Positions 35,487 to 46,984 are shown, counted from the stretch's first letter. The stretch: DNA of 64,000 nt from Macrophomina tecta (GCA_024180945.1 JAKSGN010000037.1:811501-875500), one strand, 5' to 3'. A program made the numbers and translations. Notes: generated by a model not told the origin, from the sequence alone.

Positions 35487-37068
35487 ATGGACCCGCGCCG
35501 CCAGTATCCGCAAGCGCAGCCGCCGTACCAGCAGCTTGCTCAGCCTTACTACAATAACTACCAGCGCCCGCCGCCGCCGCAACAACAACATCATCAACAG
35601 CAACAACAACAACACCACCACCACCATCACCTGCAACCCCAGCAGCAGCAGCAGCCCTCAAACCCACGCTTCTCCTGGCAGATACCTCTTTCCGAAGCCG
35701 ATCAACTGCCAATCCACCAGCTCGACCCCACTCCGTCATCCCCGCCGCCGCATCAACAACCGCAAGACCCGGCCCAGGCCCGGGCCCAGGCTCACGCCCA
35801 ATCGCCACCCCAGGTCAATCGCTTCTCGTACGCGCAAACACCGATCGAGGTGCAGCAACCGCACTTTCACCAGAATGCGACCTCACGCCTCCGCAACGAG
35901 TCCAACATGCCGCACTCCCCGCAGTCGGCGCACCCCTCGAACCTCAACTCCCCCATGACCGAGTTTGGCGACGTGTCAGCCATCAGCACTACCGCCCCAC
36001 AACTACCAGTCCCGCCCATGTCGCGGCCACTGTCGAAGGAGATCGGTGAAGACATGGGCGGGCAAGGCGGCATGGTGCCTGAGGAATATGCCAGGCCGAT
36101 GCCGCAAGAGCCACATCCTGCCTTCTTCGCCCCCGTGGTCGACACTTCGCCCAGAGGCAGCATAGCGCAGCCAAGGCAACGCCAGCAGAGCATCGCCCAG
36201 AGCGTCGCGCAGTCGGACCACTCCAACCACCGCCCGCAACAGCCTCAGAACTACGACGCACATCCTCCACCGGCATCCCCCGGTCCCATCCCCATCAAGA
36301 CCGAGAACGACGACACCAAGGCCGCGCACGACGCTCCGCTCTCCCCGATATCTCCTACCCAGCCGTATAGCCCTCATTCCAATGTTCCATCCTCGCGTCC
36401 GCCCATCTTTGCGCCGGATAATCCGAGCGGCCCGAATGGCATGCTTACGGCAGAGCATAGGCCAGGCCAGATCGCTCATCCGAACATGGACCTCAACTCA
36501 TCTGGCTCGAAGCATGAGTGGAAGCACTCTCTGTGCGAATGTAGTGGTGATGTCGGGACTTGTATGACCGGTGTTTTCTGCCCGTGTGTGCTGTACGGAA
36601 AGACGAGTTATCGGCTAGGGCTGAAGAGCGAGAAGAAGGACCCGACTGAGATGCTGGGTTGGAGCTGGGCCAACGGCAAGTGCGGACTAATGGCCATGAC
36701 GACGTTATGTGGTTTATGCGGTATGTTTTATCTTTCCATTCGCGTCCTCTGCGCCCACCAGTCTCCACCGTAGCGTTAGCTCTTCAAGGCAAGACTTGCA
36801 TGGAGGACTGGACTAACGTGGATCCAATGCAGGCCTCTTTCCCCTCATTCACCGGACACGGCTCCGACATCAGTACCAGCTGCAAGGCTCTCTTCCTTCC
36901 GACATTGTAAAGTCGTGTTGCTGCTGTTGCTGCTCGACAATCCAGAACGAGCGCGAAATCCGTGACAGAGAGGAGCGCGCAAACAGATGGGCTGGCCCAT
37001 CTAGCGGTACCGCATATGAGCGGCCAAGCCCCATGGTTTACGAACCACCGCCACAAGTTCCTGTCTGA
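35487..37068 (+). CDS. PLAC8-domain protein with long low-complexity N-terminus
   Basis: Exons 35487..36720 and 36833..37068 (112-nt intron, splice inside LCG-L), 489 aa. Residues 1 to about 345 are disordered: Gln/His runs coded by CAA/CAG/CAC repeats at about 35578-35655, then Pro/Ser/Gln-rich sequence. The PLAC8 domain starts at HEWKHSLCECSGDVGTCMTG, continues with FCPCVLYGKTSYRLG and ends after the splice with DIVKSCCCCCCSTIQNERE. Fungal and plant members are membrane-associated, Cys-rich proteins linked to metal tolerance or cell-size control. Here the partner or metal is unknown. The C-terminal tail ends PPPQVPV. The domain is intact; only the length of the disordered head stands out. 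Confidence 0.9.
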
Positions 37069-37861
37069 GAAGTAGCGCCGGAATGAATCCTTTCAGCTCG
37101 GGTGGCATAGGAGCGGGGGAGATGTCTTACAACGTTTACCTTGACGCAGCTCATCGACCCGGCATTTCTTTCCCTTTCTAACGAGTGGAATATGGCGTTT
37201 TTGAGAACATATACCCTTCGGCCATTGGCAAAGCCTGCTGTTTTCTTAGTATGTATTCTTTCTTGACGAGATGAATATTAAATCACGTCTTTCCTTTTCT
37301 TTACCCCGCATTCGCTTTCACGTGCGTTGTGCAGCAAGCATGCCCCACGGCGAAAGGCGAGTGGTGGCTGCAGTTCCTGCTGCATTTCGCATTCTTCGGG
37401 CTTCGGAGATGGGAGGTGCGGCGAATCCTCCGCCGCCCTACTTCATCAACCCCCTAATCAAATTTCGACTTTTACCCCACAACGCGCTCTATGTACGGTG
37501 CAAGCGCCTCGGCGTGCAGCTTTCCTGGCTTGTGTATTGCTGTTCCGACGCCTTTGGTTGGGCCGCTCCTTCGTCGCTGGGCCAAGATGCCTCCACTGAG
37601 AGTGGCCGTGCGGTTGTCTTGATAAGACTTGGTCAGCGGAGTGTAAGTCATGGCGAAGTACTCCTCCTGCAGGTCTGCTGTGAGTACATGCCGGATATGC
37701 ACCATTGCCGATGGCGGCATGGGTGGTCTTGCGGTGAAGGGAGCAGTATAAGTAGGGGCTGAAAGCCGGGATTAAAGGGAACACAAGCTCAACAAGGACT
37801 GCGCTTTAGAGGTTTTCTACCAATTCCCGGACACAGGCAGCTTTCGCAGTTACTCGCCAAG
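37069..37861. other. intergenic: isochorismatase-gene promoter
   Basis: 793 bp without a supported gene. A TATA element at 37747-37754 serves the downstream gene. Confidence 0.55.
37747..37754 (+). promoter_or_regulatory. TATA box of the isochorismatase-like gene
   Basis: TATAAGTA, 108 bp upstream of the ATG at 37862. Assigned by consensus and distance only. Confidence 0.45.
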
Positions 37862-38856
37862 ATGAAGTTCTCCTCCGTTGTTTCTCTCCTCGCCGTGCCG
37901 CTGTTGGCCATTGCGGATTGTGAGTGCCCCATTCTAGTCCTCTTCTCGAGCACTCCCCAGTACGCAGACAGAAGAACTCGTTCTGACTCTCTCTCTCTCA
38001 TCCAGCCGTCCCCTGGGAGCGCCTTGACAAGGACAACGCCGTGAGTCCCTCCTCCTTCCCCTCTCATCCATCACGACTCGATTTCCCGAGCTAACCACCC
38101 ACGCAGGTCCTCGTCATCCTCGACCTCCAAGTCGGCCTCTACCAGATCGCCCGTGACTGGGACCCGACCCTTTACCGCGACAACCTCCTCGCCCACGCCG
38201 CGATCGGCCAGCTCTTCCCTTCCCTCCCCGTCGTCATGACCACGTCCGCCCAGACCGGCCCGAACGGGCCCCTGCCCAAGGAGGTCCTCGACATGTACCC
38301 GGACGCGCCGCTGATCCAGCGCCAGGGCGAGGTGGATGCGTGGGACAACGAGGAGTTCCGCAACGCCATCAAGGCGACCAACAAGACGCAGGTCATCATT
38401 GGCGGGATCACGACGGATGTTTGTACGTTTTTGGAAAAAGAACCAGCTCCCTCCCCTTTCCCACCCCTCCTCCAATCGTGTAAATGAGCAAAGAGCTGAC
38501 TGGCGCTTTTTTTTTTTTTTTTTTTTTCCTGTTGCACAGGCACGACCTTCCTCGCCCTCTCCCTCCGCGCCGAGGGCTACAGCGTCTTCGCCAACGTCGA
38601 GGCTAGCGGCACCACCACCCCGCTCATCCGCGACGTCTCCAACGACCGCATGGCCCGCGCCGGCGTCCAGCTCGTCAGCTTGTTCGCCATCGTCACCGAT
38701 TTGATGCGCGACTGGCGCAATACGCCCGGCGCCGCCGAGGTGCTTCCGTGGTTGGACCAGTGGTACCCCGCGTATTCGTTTGTCGCGAGGGCGCATGGCG
38801 AGGCGTTGGCGAATGGCAGCTTGATTCCGGGAGAGGCGGAGTTGTTGAGCCAGTAG
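37862..38856 (+). CDS. secreted isochorismatase-family hydrolase (YcaC-like)
   Basis: Four exons: 37862..37919, 38006..38040, 38107..38422, 38540..38856 (introns 86, 66 and 117 nt), 241 aa. The signal peptide (MKFSSVVSLLAVPLLAIAD) is split from the enzyme by intron 1. The fold begins VLVILDLQVGLY, which holds the catalytic Asp, and the nucleophile Cys is in GGITTDVCTTFLALSL, created by the third splice. The overall pattern matches YcaC-like hydrolases, cysteine enzymes of uncertain substrate. Isochorismatase-type effectors of plant pathogens lower host salicylate precursors, but known examples lack a classical signal peptide and this one has it. Intron 3 ends in a T21 tract just before its acceptor. 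It is tail to tail with the NLP gene. Confidence 0.9.
38507..38527. repeat. T21 homopolymer inside intron 3 of the isochorismatase-like gene
   Basis: Twenty-one T end 12 nt before the 3' splice site (38539/38540) and serve as an unusually pure polypyrimidine tract. Confidence 0.95.
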
Positions 38857-39520
38857 ATGGGTTGGAGAGGGGGAAGACGGGGGGAAGGGGAGGTGCGTTT
38901 GATGGTTTTGAGGGGGGTGTGAGTGTTGGACGTGTTAGTATATTCTTCTCTTCTTGGGAGCAGACGTTGTGCACGCTCGCTCCGTAATGGCTTTTGTTGA
39001 TTTTGGCTTGGTGTGGGAAATTATGACGCGCCTGGGGTTGATGGGATTTTCGGGGTCAGACGCTCGTTTTAAGATTATAGAAAGAGAGAGAGAAAAAAAA
39101 AAAAAAAAAAATGGGCAAAGACTTTTCAGGCGCTGTGGTGTGCAAGTGACCCAGTGGTTGTGTCCGGGTGGCTTCTGGTCAGGTTTTTGGGCATTGAGTG
39201 GTTACTGGGACGGGAAATGCTATGGGGAAAGCGGTTTTGACGTTATGGACTACAGAGCTAAACAGGAACGTAATTTACCTCGGTTGCTGGAAGAACAAAA
39301 CAGCAAGTTACACGTGCAATCTGACACGGTCTTTTTCATATTAATCTCTCAGTCCACAATAATACAGGAATGTGGATTCACTACCTCAGCCGTAGTTGAA
39401 GGCAATGTAATACCAAACAGCAGTGAAAAGAATATCAATCAGCTATCTACATATCAAGTCATATATACAAATCGCTACCAGAGCCCTCGGAAATATTCAC
39501 GCGTGAAAGGAAAGAAGAGT
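38857..39520. other. convergent 3' flanks of the isochorismatase-like and NLP genes
   Basis: 664 bp between two stop codons. Contains an A19 run at 39093-39111. No gene supported. Confidence 0.6.
39093..39111. repeat. A19 homopolymer
   Basis: Nineteen A preceded by a GA-rich stretch. Confidence 0.95.
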
Positions 39521-40374
39521 TTAGATCCAAGCCTTCTCGAGGTTGGCTTCAAAGTTTCCATCCTTGAAGGGCACGTTGGCAGACCCAAAGTCGGCATCCT
39601 GAAGTCCCTTCTTCATTTCCGGGGTCATAACGTCCCAGTCGATGATGTCGTACTTCTTGCCAGGGCTGGTCTTGAACTGCAGCTCGTGGTTGGTGGGGAA
39701 GTTGGTGAAGTACTCGACCATGGGGCTGTCGCCATCGCGCTGCGGGTTGTCCGTCTTCTTGTAGTCGCCGTGGCCCGAAGCGGCGGCGCCGTAGAGGGTA
39801 GGGTTGGCCTCGGCTGTGGGCGGAGTGCATTAGGAATAGATTTTGTATTGCGTATGTGGTGGCGTGTTTGACTTACCGGGATCGCTGATCCAGACGACGA
39901 TGTTCTCCCAGTCGTGGCGGTGGCCGCCGGCGACATTGCCGTCGATGGGGTGGTCCTTGGGCCAGTACCAAGCGTACATGATGCCGAAGCGCTGGTTGTG
40001 CCATGCGGCTCTCACATATGTCTGGCCCTTGGACTGGTCACGACAGCCGCCGCTGGAGCTGCCGCTGTCCTGAAGGCCGCCGCTGGAGATGGTAGTCAGC
40101 ATGGTTTGTTTCTCGTGTTTGTTTTATTGGGCGATTCGTGAGAAGCTTACCTGGTGTCGCCCGCCTCATTCACAGCAGTGTAAGGCTGGCAGCCGTGGGC
40201 AATGTGGAGGTTCGGCTGATAGCGCTTGATACCGGCGCCCTCGGTGCCAGCCCTGATGTTCTCGGGGACGGGACTGAGGGAGTCGTGGGCAACAACAGCG
40301 CGAGACTCCAGCAAGGGAGCGCCTACGGTGCAGGAGGCAGCCGCAAGGATGGAGATGGCAGTGTTGAAGAGCAT
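39521..40374 (-). CDS. NLP family protein (necrosis and ethylene-inducing, NPP1 domain), type 1
   Basis: Exons complement(39521..39813, 39877..40082, 40151..40374), introns 63 and 68 nt, 240 aa, the usual NLP length. The signal peptide is the first 18 or so residues (MLFNTAISILAAASCTVGA). The family signature GHRHDWE is intact in exon 2, followed by NIVVW and preceded by a recognisable MYAWYWPKD stretch. Two Cys (in HGCQPY and GGCRDQ) match the disulfide pair of type 1 NLPs. Cytolytic members bind plant sphingolipids and permeabilise eudicot membranes, while others are non-toxic; sequence alone does not tell which this is. No break or missing core residue seen. A TATA box lies about 100 bp upstream. 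Confidence 0.95.
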
Positions 40375-40476
40375 GGTTGAGAGTTGTAGTCGTTGCCTGG
40401 GTGGAAATGGAGCGGGTCAATGAATGGAGAGAAAGCTGGATGACGGTTGATTATTTATCTGCTGGTTGAAATCCCC

Positions 40477-40486
40477 CTTTATATAG
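40477..40486 (-). promoter_or_regulatory. TATA box of the NLP gene
   Basis: Reads CTATATAAAG on the minus strand, about 103 bp before the ATG at 40374. A perfect TATATAAA core fits an inducible secreted-protein gene. Confidence 0.55.
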
Positions 40487-42580
40487 AGAAGGCCGCTCCT
40501 ATGGGAGCTCAGGAGGAAACACTGTGAGTGTGCATGGGTGTGGATTATTCCTCTTGGCCATCGCGATGATGGAGGCGCATGGGCTTGGACGTCACCCGAA
40601 ATAGAGGCCATTCATTCGCATTGCCGGTTAGGGACTTGGCATAGGCAGGCCGTTTAGTTACAGCTGTCCAAAATGGCCTCGGCAGATACGAAAGAGAGCG
40701 GGTGCGATTCGTGAAGTTGATCCTCGTTGCTTTTACTGCGGGGAGAGGGGCTCGCTCCGGTATAGCGGCCCCATGTGAAAAGGTGATCGATATCAGCGGC
40801 ATGCATTCTGGCTCGGCGTCACGTCACCGTGAGCCCTATGATATGAGGCTCATGTTACATGTGGGCCTTGTTGTGCGGGTACACGGGGGTAGGCGCCGAG
40901 AGGCTGTCATCTTGCGGCTGTGGAGCCCATTGCGTTCCAAGAACGTTAGCCTTACCCATGTTTCAGCGGATGGGCCCGCTCTCCACTGGCGCAGGAACCA
41001 CGGACCGGACGTTAAGCTTAAGGTAAATTAGTGACCCCACTTGCTAAATGTGCCTTGACAGGAACTAACGAGTGACTGTCCTTGGCCATGGTGGAGCCTG
41101 CTTGGCTACGGTAGCGGAAGTGATATCCGCTAGAAAGGAACGGCCGGGACTACTTGACCTCGAGGAAAAGGAGAGCATGTCGGCCAAGGTTGTTGCCTCG
41201 ACGAATGGAATTTGAGGGCATTGTTTGCGAAACGCGCATGCATATGGAGCGATATGCGAAACTTTTTGCCAAGTGCTTCCAGAAACGCGGTTCTGCAGGC
41301 CGCGGCTGTGAAGGCAAGGATGGATTCCTAATGGCGAAGCAGGCGGGTCTAAGTCGGACCGCATTGATAATGCGGACATGGAGGTATGCAGATGTGGCGG
41401 CTGGGGTTGAGCCTAGAGCGTTTCAACACCATCTCTCGGTCTGTTGTATCCTGGAACTGCAGGCCATTCATGCCTCAGCTCTACCGCGCCGCAGGGGGAT
41501 GTGGGCAGAGTGATCTTGGCGTGAGCGGCGAAGTTCTCGGCTCGTAGACATGGTCAAAAGCATGCCACCAGCCGGGTTACATACAAAACAAGCGTCAGTA
41601 TACCTCGGCATCGTGGTGCAGGTCGGCTACCAAGCCATGAACTCCAAGCACAGAGCTTGGCGGTTCAGCAATAGCCGTTCAAGGGATTGAGGCTCGGGAT
41701 GACGGAGTGAATGGTGGCGTGCTGGTGCGTCGCGAAGCTGACTCGCCGCGGGATGTTAGTAATTGCCCCGTCTCGACCATTCTCGACTTGGTGGAGTGAG
41801 AAAGAGACGAGCGCGCGTGGAGGATGATAAGGCGCCCCAAGAGCGAGCCGGTGCGAGCCGGAGCGCACGGGACAGACCTGAGCGTGCTGATCACGTAGGT
41901 GCTCGTCGGAGAGCGACAGACAGACCGGGCAAGGCGAGAGCAGCGACCACGAGTTTCTGTATAGTCTCAGGTCAACATAGAGGCTGAGAACATGGCGGAG
42001 ACAGCGAAAGAGTCAAGTTGGCGGCGAGGGCCGGAGAGGAGGGTGTCGGCGGCGATCGTTGGAAAGCACAGCCAGAACTAGGCGCTGAAGGCCTGAAAGC
42101 GGAGGTGAAGAGGGCGGCGGAGCCGGATGCAGCGGGGTGCAGATCAGGGCCAGGTACTGTGAGACACCGTCGGCGGAATCGAGAAGTCGAGCATCGCCAA
42201 GGTGAGTGATGATGCAAACGAGCCAAGAATAGCGCGGCAGGCATAAGGCGAGCACGGGGCTGAGCGCGCCGCGGAGCAAGAGTCGGAGGCGGACGGGACG
42301 CACGTCTTTGGGCGGGACGCTTAGAGGGGACGGGGTGGCGCACGGCGGTGACAAAAGAAGGCGCGCCGGCTGGCATGTCGTTGATGCCGTCTGGGAACTC
42401 CTCTTGCGTGCATTCAGCCCATTCGCCGAGGACTGCTGGCTTGAACTCGGCCGTGGTGTTGTAAGGCTGGTGAGGGCAGCGTCTGCTTTGGCCGCCGGCG
42501 TGCGGAGACCATGGAGTCCCGCTTAGTCACCAGTCTCGGCAGGCTTCCGTTCCGGGAAGCCGCGGCCGGCCCGCTGCAGC

Positions 42581-42607
42581 GCCAGCAGCCAGCAGCCAGC
42601 AGCCAGC
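42581..42607. repeat. 7-bp tandem repeat (AGCCAGC unit)
   Basis: About four head-to-tail copies of a GCCAGCA heptamer. A plain microsatellite. Confidence 0.85.
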
Positions 42608-43287
42608 TCTCCTGCACCGCATCCCGCGCTTTTTTCCACCCTCACCTTCACCCTCACCGCACTAGCTGTCGCCTATGCCACCCGGTGCAGTCGCCTGCAT
42701 GCACTCCGCACCAAGACACCCCGCCCTCGCAGCATGCTCGTTTGCATTTTCTGGCTGGCATCTGGAGTCCGTGTCTGCTCAGCAGTGAGTGCCGGATACA
42801 GTTCTGGTTTCTGTTTGAACGAGCACTGCTACACTTCCCGCTCCCAAATCAGCCCGGACGAGAGCGTGGTGAGGCGCATCGATGGCCTTCAGCAAGCAAG
42901 AAACATTTCTGCAGAGCTTGTTCCTGCCCAGAGCCCACATTCGGCTACCGCGCCTGGATACGGCGCCCTCGAGAGCTCTTCGCCAACTCTCGCACGTTGA
43001 CTGATGAGAGCCTCCAAGGCCCGTCGTTCGCGCTGCCCTGAGCATGGGCGACAGTGGAAACCCGTCGGCCGGAAGCGCCGGCGCACTTCGGGGGGCAGCG
43101 CCACACGAGCGGCCGGCAAAGGCTTGTCAACGTGCTTATCCTATCTCGCATCCGCTGTCCAAAGAGGACGGATGTCATACTACCCAGCCGGCCATGCCCT
43201 GCCGCCCCCAATCTCAATCCGGTAAGTATCCTACGAGCGTACGGGAACAGCAACGCACCAGCATCTCGCGAGCGGTGGCATTGTGCC

Positions 43288-43307
43288 TTTTTTTTTTTTT
43301 TTTTTTT
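43288..43307. repeat. T20 homopolymer
   Basis: Twenty T, about 330 bp upstream of the Ysc84-type gene. Confidence 0.95.
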
Positions 43308-43425
43308 GGTTTTTTCTTTATAGAAAAATTCGCTATCCCAGTGACTCCTCGCGCCAGAACCTCCTTTTACGGATTATCCTTCACATATAATTTCTGATTG
43401 GGCTGAGCTGCGCGCATCAACGTCA

Positions 43426-43482
43426 CGCGGCATCCGCGGGCCCGCGCGGCATCCTCGGGCTCGCGCGGCATCGTCCGGCATC
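43426..43482. repeat. 18-bp GC-rich tandem repeat, three copies
   Basis: Three imperfect copies built on CGCGCGGCATCCTCGGGC, directly in the promoter of the gene starting at 43635. Confidence 0.8.
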
Positions 43483-43634
43483 CACCATGTTATACATAGA
43501 GAACAGCCGTCAGCACTCAACATCTTCTGATCCGCGGCCTCCACGCCGAGATTCTCACCTAACAGGAATCCAGACTTCAGTTCCGCAAGTCGCCCACGCC
43601 ATCTCTACTCAAACTTTTTTCGCCCACATCGCCA

Positions 43635-44618
43635 ATGTGGCAGCGCACCAAAGAAAAGAGCAAGGCCGGCTTCGATAAAGCCTGGGCTCTGGCCGACAAG
43701 CTCGGCGACCCGGTCAACAAGCTCTCCAATAAGCTGGGCTCCGAGGCCTTCTGGCCCATGTCCATCGACAAGGAGAGCGACAAGGCCGCGCGCATCCTCC
43801 TGAGCTTTTGCAGTAAGCCAAAAACCACTACTCCTGCTCCTGCTCTCCCCAACTCTAATCCCAGTCCAGAATATGGCGTCCAGAAACAAGACACCACCCC
43901 CACCGCAAGCGCCGAAAACGTCCCCAAGGGCAAACAGCGCGTCCTGAAGAAAATCCCGCCCGACGTCATCCGCAACGCCAAAGGCCTCGCTATCTTCACC
44001 ACCATGCGCACCGGCCTGTACGTCTCGGGCGCTAGCGGTGCCGGCGTGCTTATCGCTCGCCAAGCCGACGGCACGTGGTCGCCCCCGAGCGGCATCCTCC
44101 TGCACACTGCAGGCTTCGGCTTCCTCGTCGGCGTCGACATCTACGACTGTGTCGTCGTCATTAACACCCAGGAGGCCCTCGACGCCTTCTCCAAGGTGCG
44201 CTGTACCGTGGGCGGCGAGATCAGCGCCGCGGCGGGGCCAGTCGGAGTGGGAGGGATTGTGGATAGCGAGGTGCATAAGCGGCAGGCGCCGGTCTTTACG
44301 TACATCAAGTCGAGGGGCTTCTATGCGGGCGTGCAGTTGGATGGGACGGTGGTGGTTGAGCGGACGGATGAGAATGAGCGGTTTTATGGAGAGAGGATTG
44401 GTGTAGGCGATATTTTGGCCGGGAGGGCGAGGAACACGCCCGTCGAGGCCGTGAGGCCGCTGTGGGAGGCAGTGAGGGTCGCCGAGGGCTGGGAGCCCGT
44501 GGCTACGCCCGAGCCGATGATGGCGTCGTATGATGGGGATGCTGGGGCCACGACGTCCCCGCCGGCGTCGATGCCGATGGTATGGGAGTTGGACGGAAAG
44601 GAGAAGAAGCGAGAGTGA
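43635..44618 (+). CDS. Ysc84/SH3YL1-type (DUF500) lipid- and actin-binding protein
   Basis: Exons 43635..43812 and 43870..44618, 57-nt intron, 308 aa. The Ysc84 domain runs from about residue 60: RVLKKIPPDVIRNAKGLAIF, TTMRTGLYVSGASGAGVLIA, GFGFLVGVDIYDCVVVINTQ, then ISAAAGPVGVGG and FYAGVQLDGTVVVERTDENE. Family members bind phosphoinositides and bundle actin at endocytic patches. This one lacks the SH3 domain found in yeast Ysc84 and ends instead in a short Ser/Pro-rich tail. The intron is 57 nt, a multiple of three without a stop, so the unspliced frame is also open. GTAAGC donor, CTAAT branch site and shifted residue composition argue that it is removed. Confidence 0.9.
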   Translation: MWQRTKEKSKAGFDKAWALADKLGDPVNKLSNKLGSEAFWPMSIDKESDKAARILLSFCSKPKTTTPAPALPNSNPSPEYGVQKQDTTPTASAENVPKGKQRVLKKIPPDVIRNAKGLAIFTTMRTGLYVSGASGAGVLIARQADGTWSPPSGILLHTAGFGFLVGVDIYDCVVVINTQEALDAFSKVRCTVGGEISAAAGPVGVGGIVDSEVHKRQAPVFTYIKSRGFYAGVQLDGTVVVERTDENERFYGERIGVGDILAGRARNTPVEAVRPLWEAVRVAEGWEPVATPEPMMASYDGDAGATTSPPASMPMVWELDGKEKKRE

Positions 44619-45962
44619 TTTTGGAGGCTATTTTCTTGTTCATGGGTCTCGTCTTTCGTTCGTGTCGATACTTCTGTTCATTGTGTTGCTCTCCCGTCTG
44701 TTATATACCACCTTCATCTTACGAAGCGCCATCAAGAGCAGAAATAATGTAGACACCAAGCGCAAAATAAGTAACCGGGTTCAATGCAGTCATGTAGATG
44801 CACACGTTATGGGGACTTGTGTGCAACTACTTCTGAGGCATGTTTGTACCTCGTGTACCACTCCCCACCTCTTCCTCGTGGTGCTCCTGGCGTATTGCTG
44901 TATCTTTCCCCTACAAGACATACCTGAACTTCATGTTCGCAAATTACATCCGGTCCAGCATCCGCGCCTCATCGCTTTCCCTTTTATTCGCAAGACCGTA
45001 AGCCCTGTCCCGGTATCCATTGCTCAGGAGCATGTTTACTATAAGGAGGGAAGCAGAACCCAGCGACAAGTTGCCAGAAAACGACGCGGAAGAGGACACA
45101 TACATAAAAGCAAAACGTGGCAGCAACAGCTTGATGGCTTGCATGCACAAGGAGGTGGGCACAATAATGAGATCAATTTTCCAACGAACCGCCCGAGCCT
45201 GCCACACGAGTCAGCAAAGATACCTCTTATGGAATAGTGCCACCAATACTACTCCCTATCCTTCTCCACCCGACACTTCTATTTAAAGTCTTTCGAGAGA
45301 CTCCTTGTAGCCGGCTGCTTGCTCCTGGTTGAAGCGACTATGATCAGCGGTGCAGTTTACGACAGGGCGGGAACGCGCACCACATGTGTGCCTTCGTCCT
45401 TGGGATTGTCCGGCCCTCTACTTGCGGTTGGTTTTTTTCTCATTTATGTCATGTGGCTGATTTGTGGCGTCATTCGTGCATTTCGCGGAAGTATTGGGAG
45501 CTCTACAGGAGTCGCGTCCTTTTGACTCTGCTGGTTGGGGATTCAGAGTTAGTCGAAAGCTTAAGGGACAATTCCCTTCGGCAAGACGCCCAGCTACTAC
45601 GGCCCGCACGGAGTGGAATTGAGCGCAGCCTTAAGACAGGACTGCCTTCACACTCTGCCCTCGCGGGTTGAAGTGGCTTGAACCACCCCGCACAACCGAC
45701 CAAAAGCTTATCTATGACTAGACACGTTCCAGTCGGAGCGATCGCATAGCCGATGCGGGGAAAATGATCCCAAATCGAGGATCCTGGAAGGAATACCCGG
45801 TCGGTATGGCCCGATGCTTCGTGCCGACGGAATTTTACTTTCGCTGGTTAGGACGACAAAGATTGCAAATTCTTCTCCCTTCTCTCTTCAAGCTTGCTTT
45901 ATATTCCTCCACCATGTACATTCACCGTCTTCGATTCTCGACGTACTCGTTTCATCTCAACC
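44619..45962. other. intergenic, 1.3 kb, no gene seen
   Basis: Short open frames only. A TTTATATT stretch near 45898, about 65 bp before the next start, may act as a TATA element. Confidence 0.5.
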
Positions 45963-46906
45963 ATGCCTGAAGACGAATATCTCGCCCAGCCGAGCGGCGA
46001 CTGCTGCACCAAAGGCACGTTACACAGCGGCGAAGCACGCGGGGCCCTTGAACGCATTGCTGACATCGAAACGTACGTGTCGAGACCGTCGCAAGGACGG
46101 GCGAACGGCCACGTCTTGCTGTACTTCCCAGACGTGTGGGGCATGTGGAAGAACTCACATTTAATCATGGATGGCTTCGCAGATGCAGGCTATCTCACAC
46201 TAGGCATTGACTACTTTCGCGGCGTATGAGCCTCTGCTTGCCGCATCTCTCGCACTGCTGACTGCTGCGAACCAGGATCCCATCTGGGCACACCGCAAGA
46301 ATGGAGAGGACACAGACGCCGACTTCGACTTCGCCGCGTGGAGGCAGAAGCACTGGGACTTTGCGCAAATTGCGGTACCCAAATGGGTCGCAGCAGTGAA
46401 AGCGCAGTATGGTGAGGCCAGCACCAAGTATGCGGCCGTAGGGTACTGTTTCGGGGCACCGTATGTGTGCGATCTGCTCGCCGCAGAGGATGTCACAGCT
46501 GGGGCTTTCGCGCATCCTTCTTTCCTGAAAAAGTCGCATTTCCATCAGATCAAGAGTATATATCATATTCCATCTCTTCTTCGATAATCAGAACGCTGAC
46601 ATTGCTCATGCAGGACCACTTTTCATGTCTTGTGCGGAGATTGACCCCTACTTCGATCAAAGCTCGAGACGGCGCGCCCTGGAAATTTTGCAGGAGGAGA
46701 AGAAGAAATGGCATTTGCAGTTGTTTTGTAATGTTGAGCACGGGTTTGCTGTCAGAGGCGACCCAGAGATTCCTCATATCCGTATGCCCTCGCTCACCGA
46801 ACTTCGCATCTGAGACATCACCGTACTGACCGCACCTATAGGTTGGTCTAAAGAGCAGAGCCACCGCAGCATTGTTTCCTGGTTCGACCTATGGCTTTCT
46901 CAGTGA
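45963..46906 (+). CDS. dienelactone hydrolase family protein
   Basis: Four exons: 45963..46223, 46276..46555, 46614..46781, 46842..46906 (introns 52, 58 and 60 nt), 257 aa. Alpha/beta-hydrolase fold with the dienelactone hydrolase triad: Cys in VGYCFGAPYV, Asp in CAEIDPYF, His in NVEHGFAVRG. The N-terminal GDCCTKGTLHSGEARG is typical of fungal cytosolic members. They hydrolyse lactone or ester bonds in aromatic breakdown or detoxification; the substrate here is unknown. No signal peptide. The last exon codes only 21 residues, ending FDLWLSQ. The ATG context (CAACCATGCC) supports the start at 45963. Confidence 0.93.
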
Positions 46907-46953
46907 GCGTACACAATCCCAACTGAGCGAGTTTTTCTCTCTTTTTTCTTTTC

Positions 46954-46984
<31 letters not shown>

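Larger units (their letters stand above)
40375..43634. other. long intergenic region, 3.3 kb, no gene seen
   Basis: Begins with the NLP promoter. It holds a 7-bp tandem repeat at 42581-42607, T20 at 43288-43307 and an 18-bp GC-rich tandem repeat at 43426-43482. Open frames at 41065-41513 and 42511-43041 show no motif or splice partner. Confidence 0.5.

Noticed and set aside
41065..41513. Opposite-strand ORFs of 104 and 119 codons
   Set aside because: They overlap each other and neither has a motif or neighbouring exon. Kept as unsupported.
42511..43041. 176-codon plus-strand ORF starting at an ATG
   Set aside because: Starts inside a spacer, contains a heptamer microsatellite, and has no signal peptide or domain.
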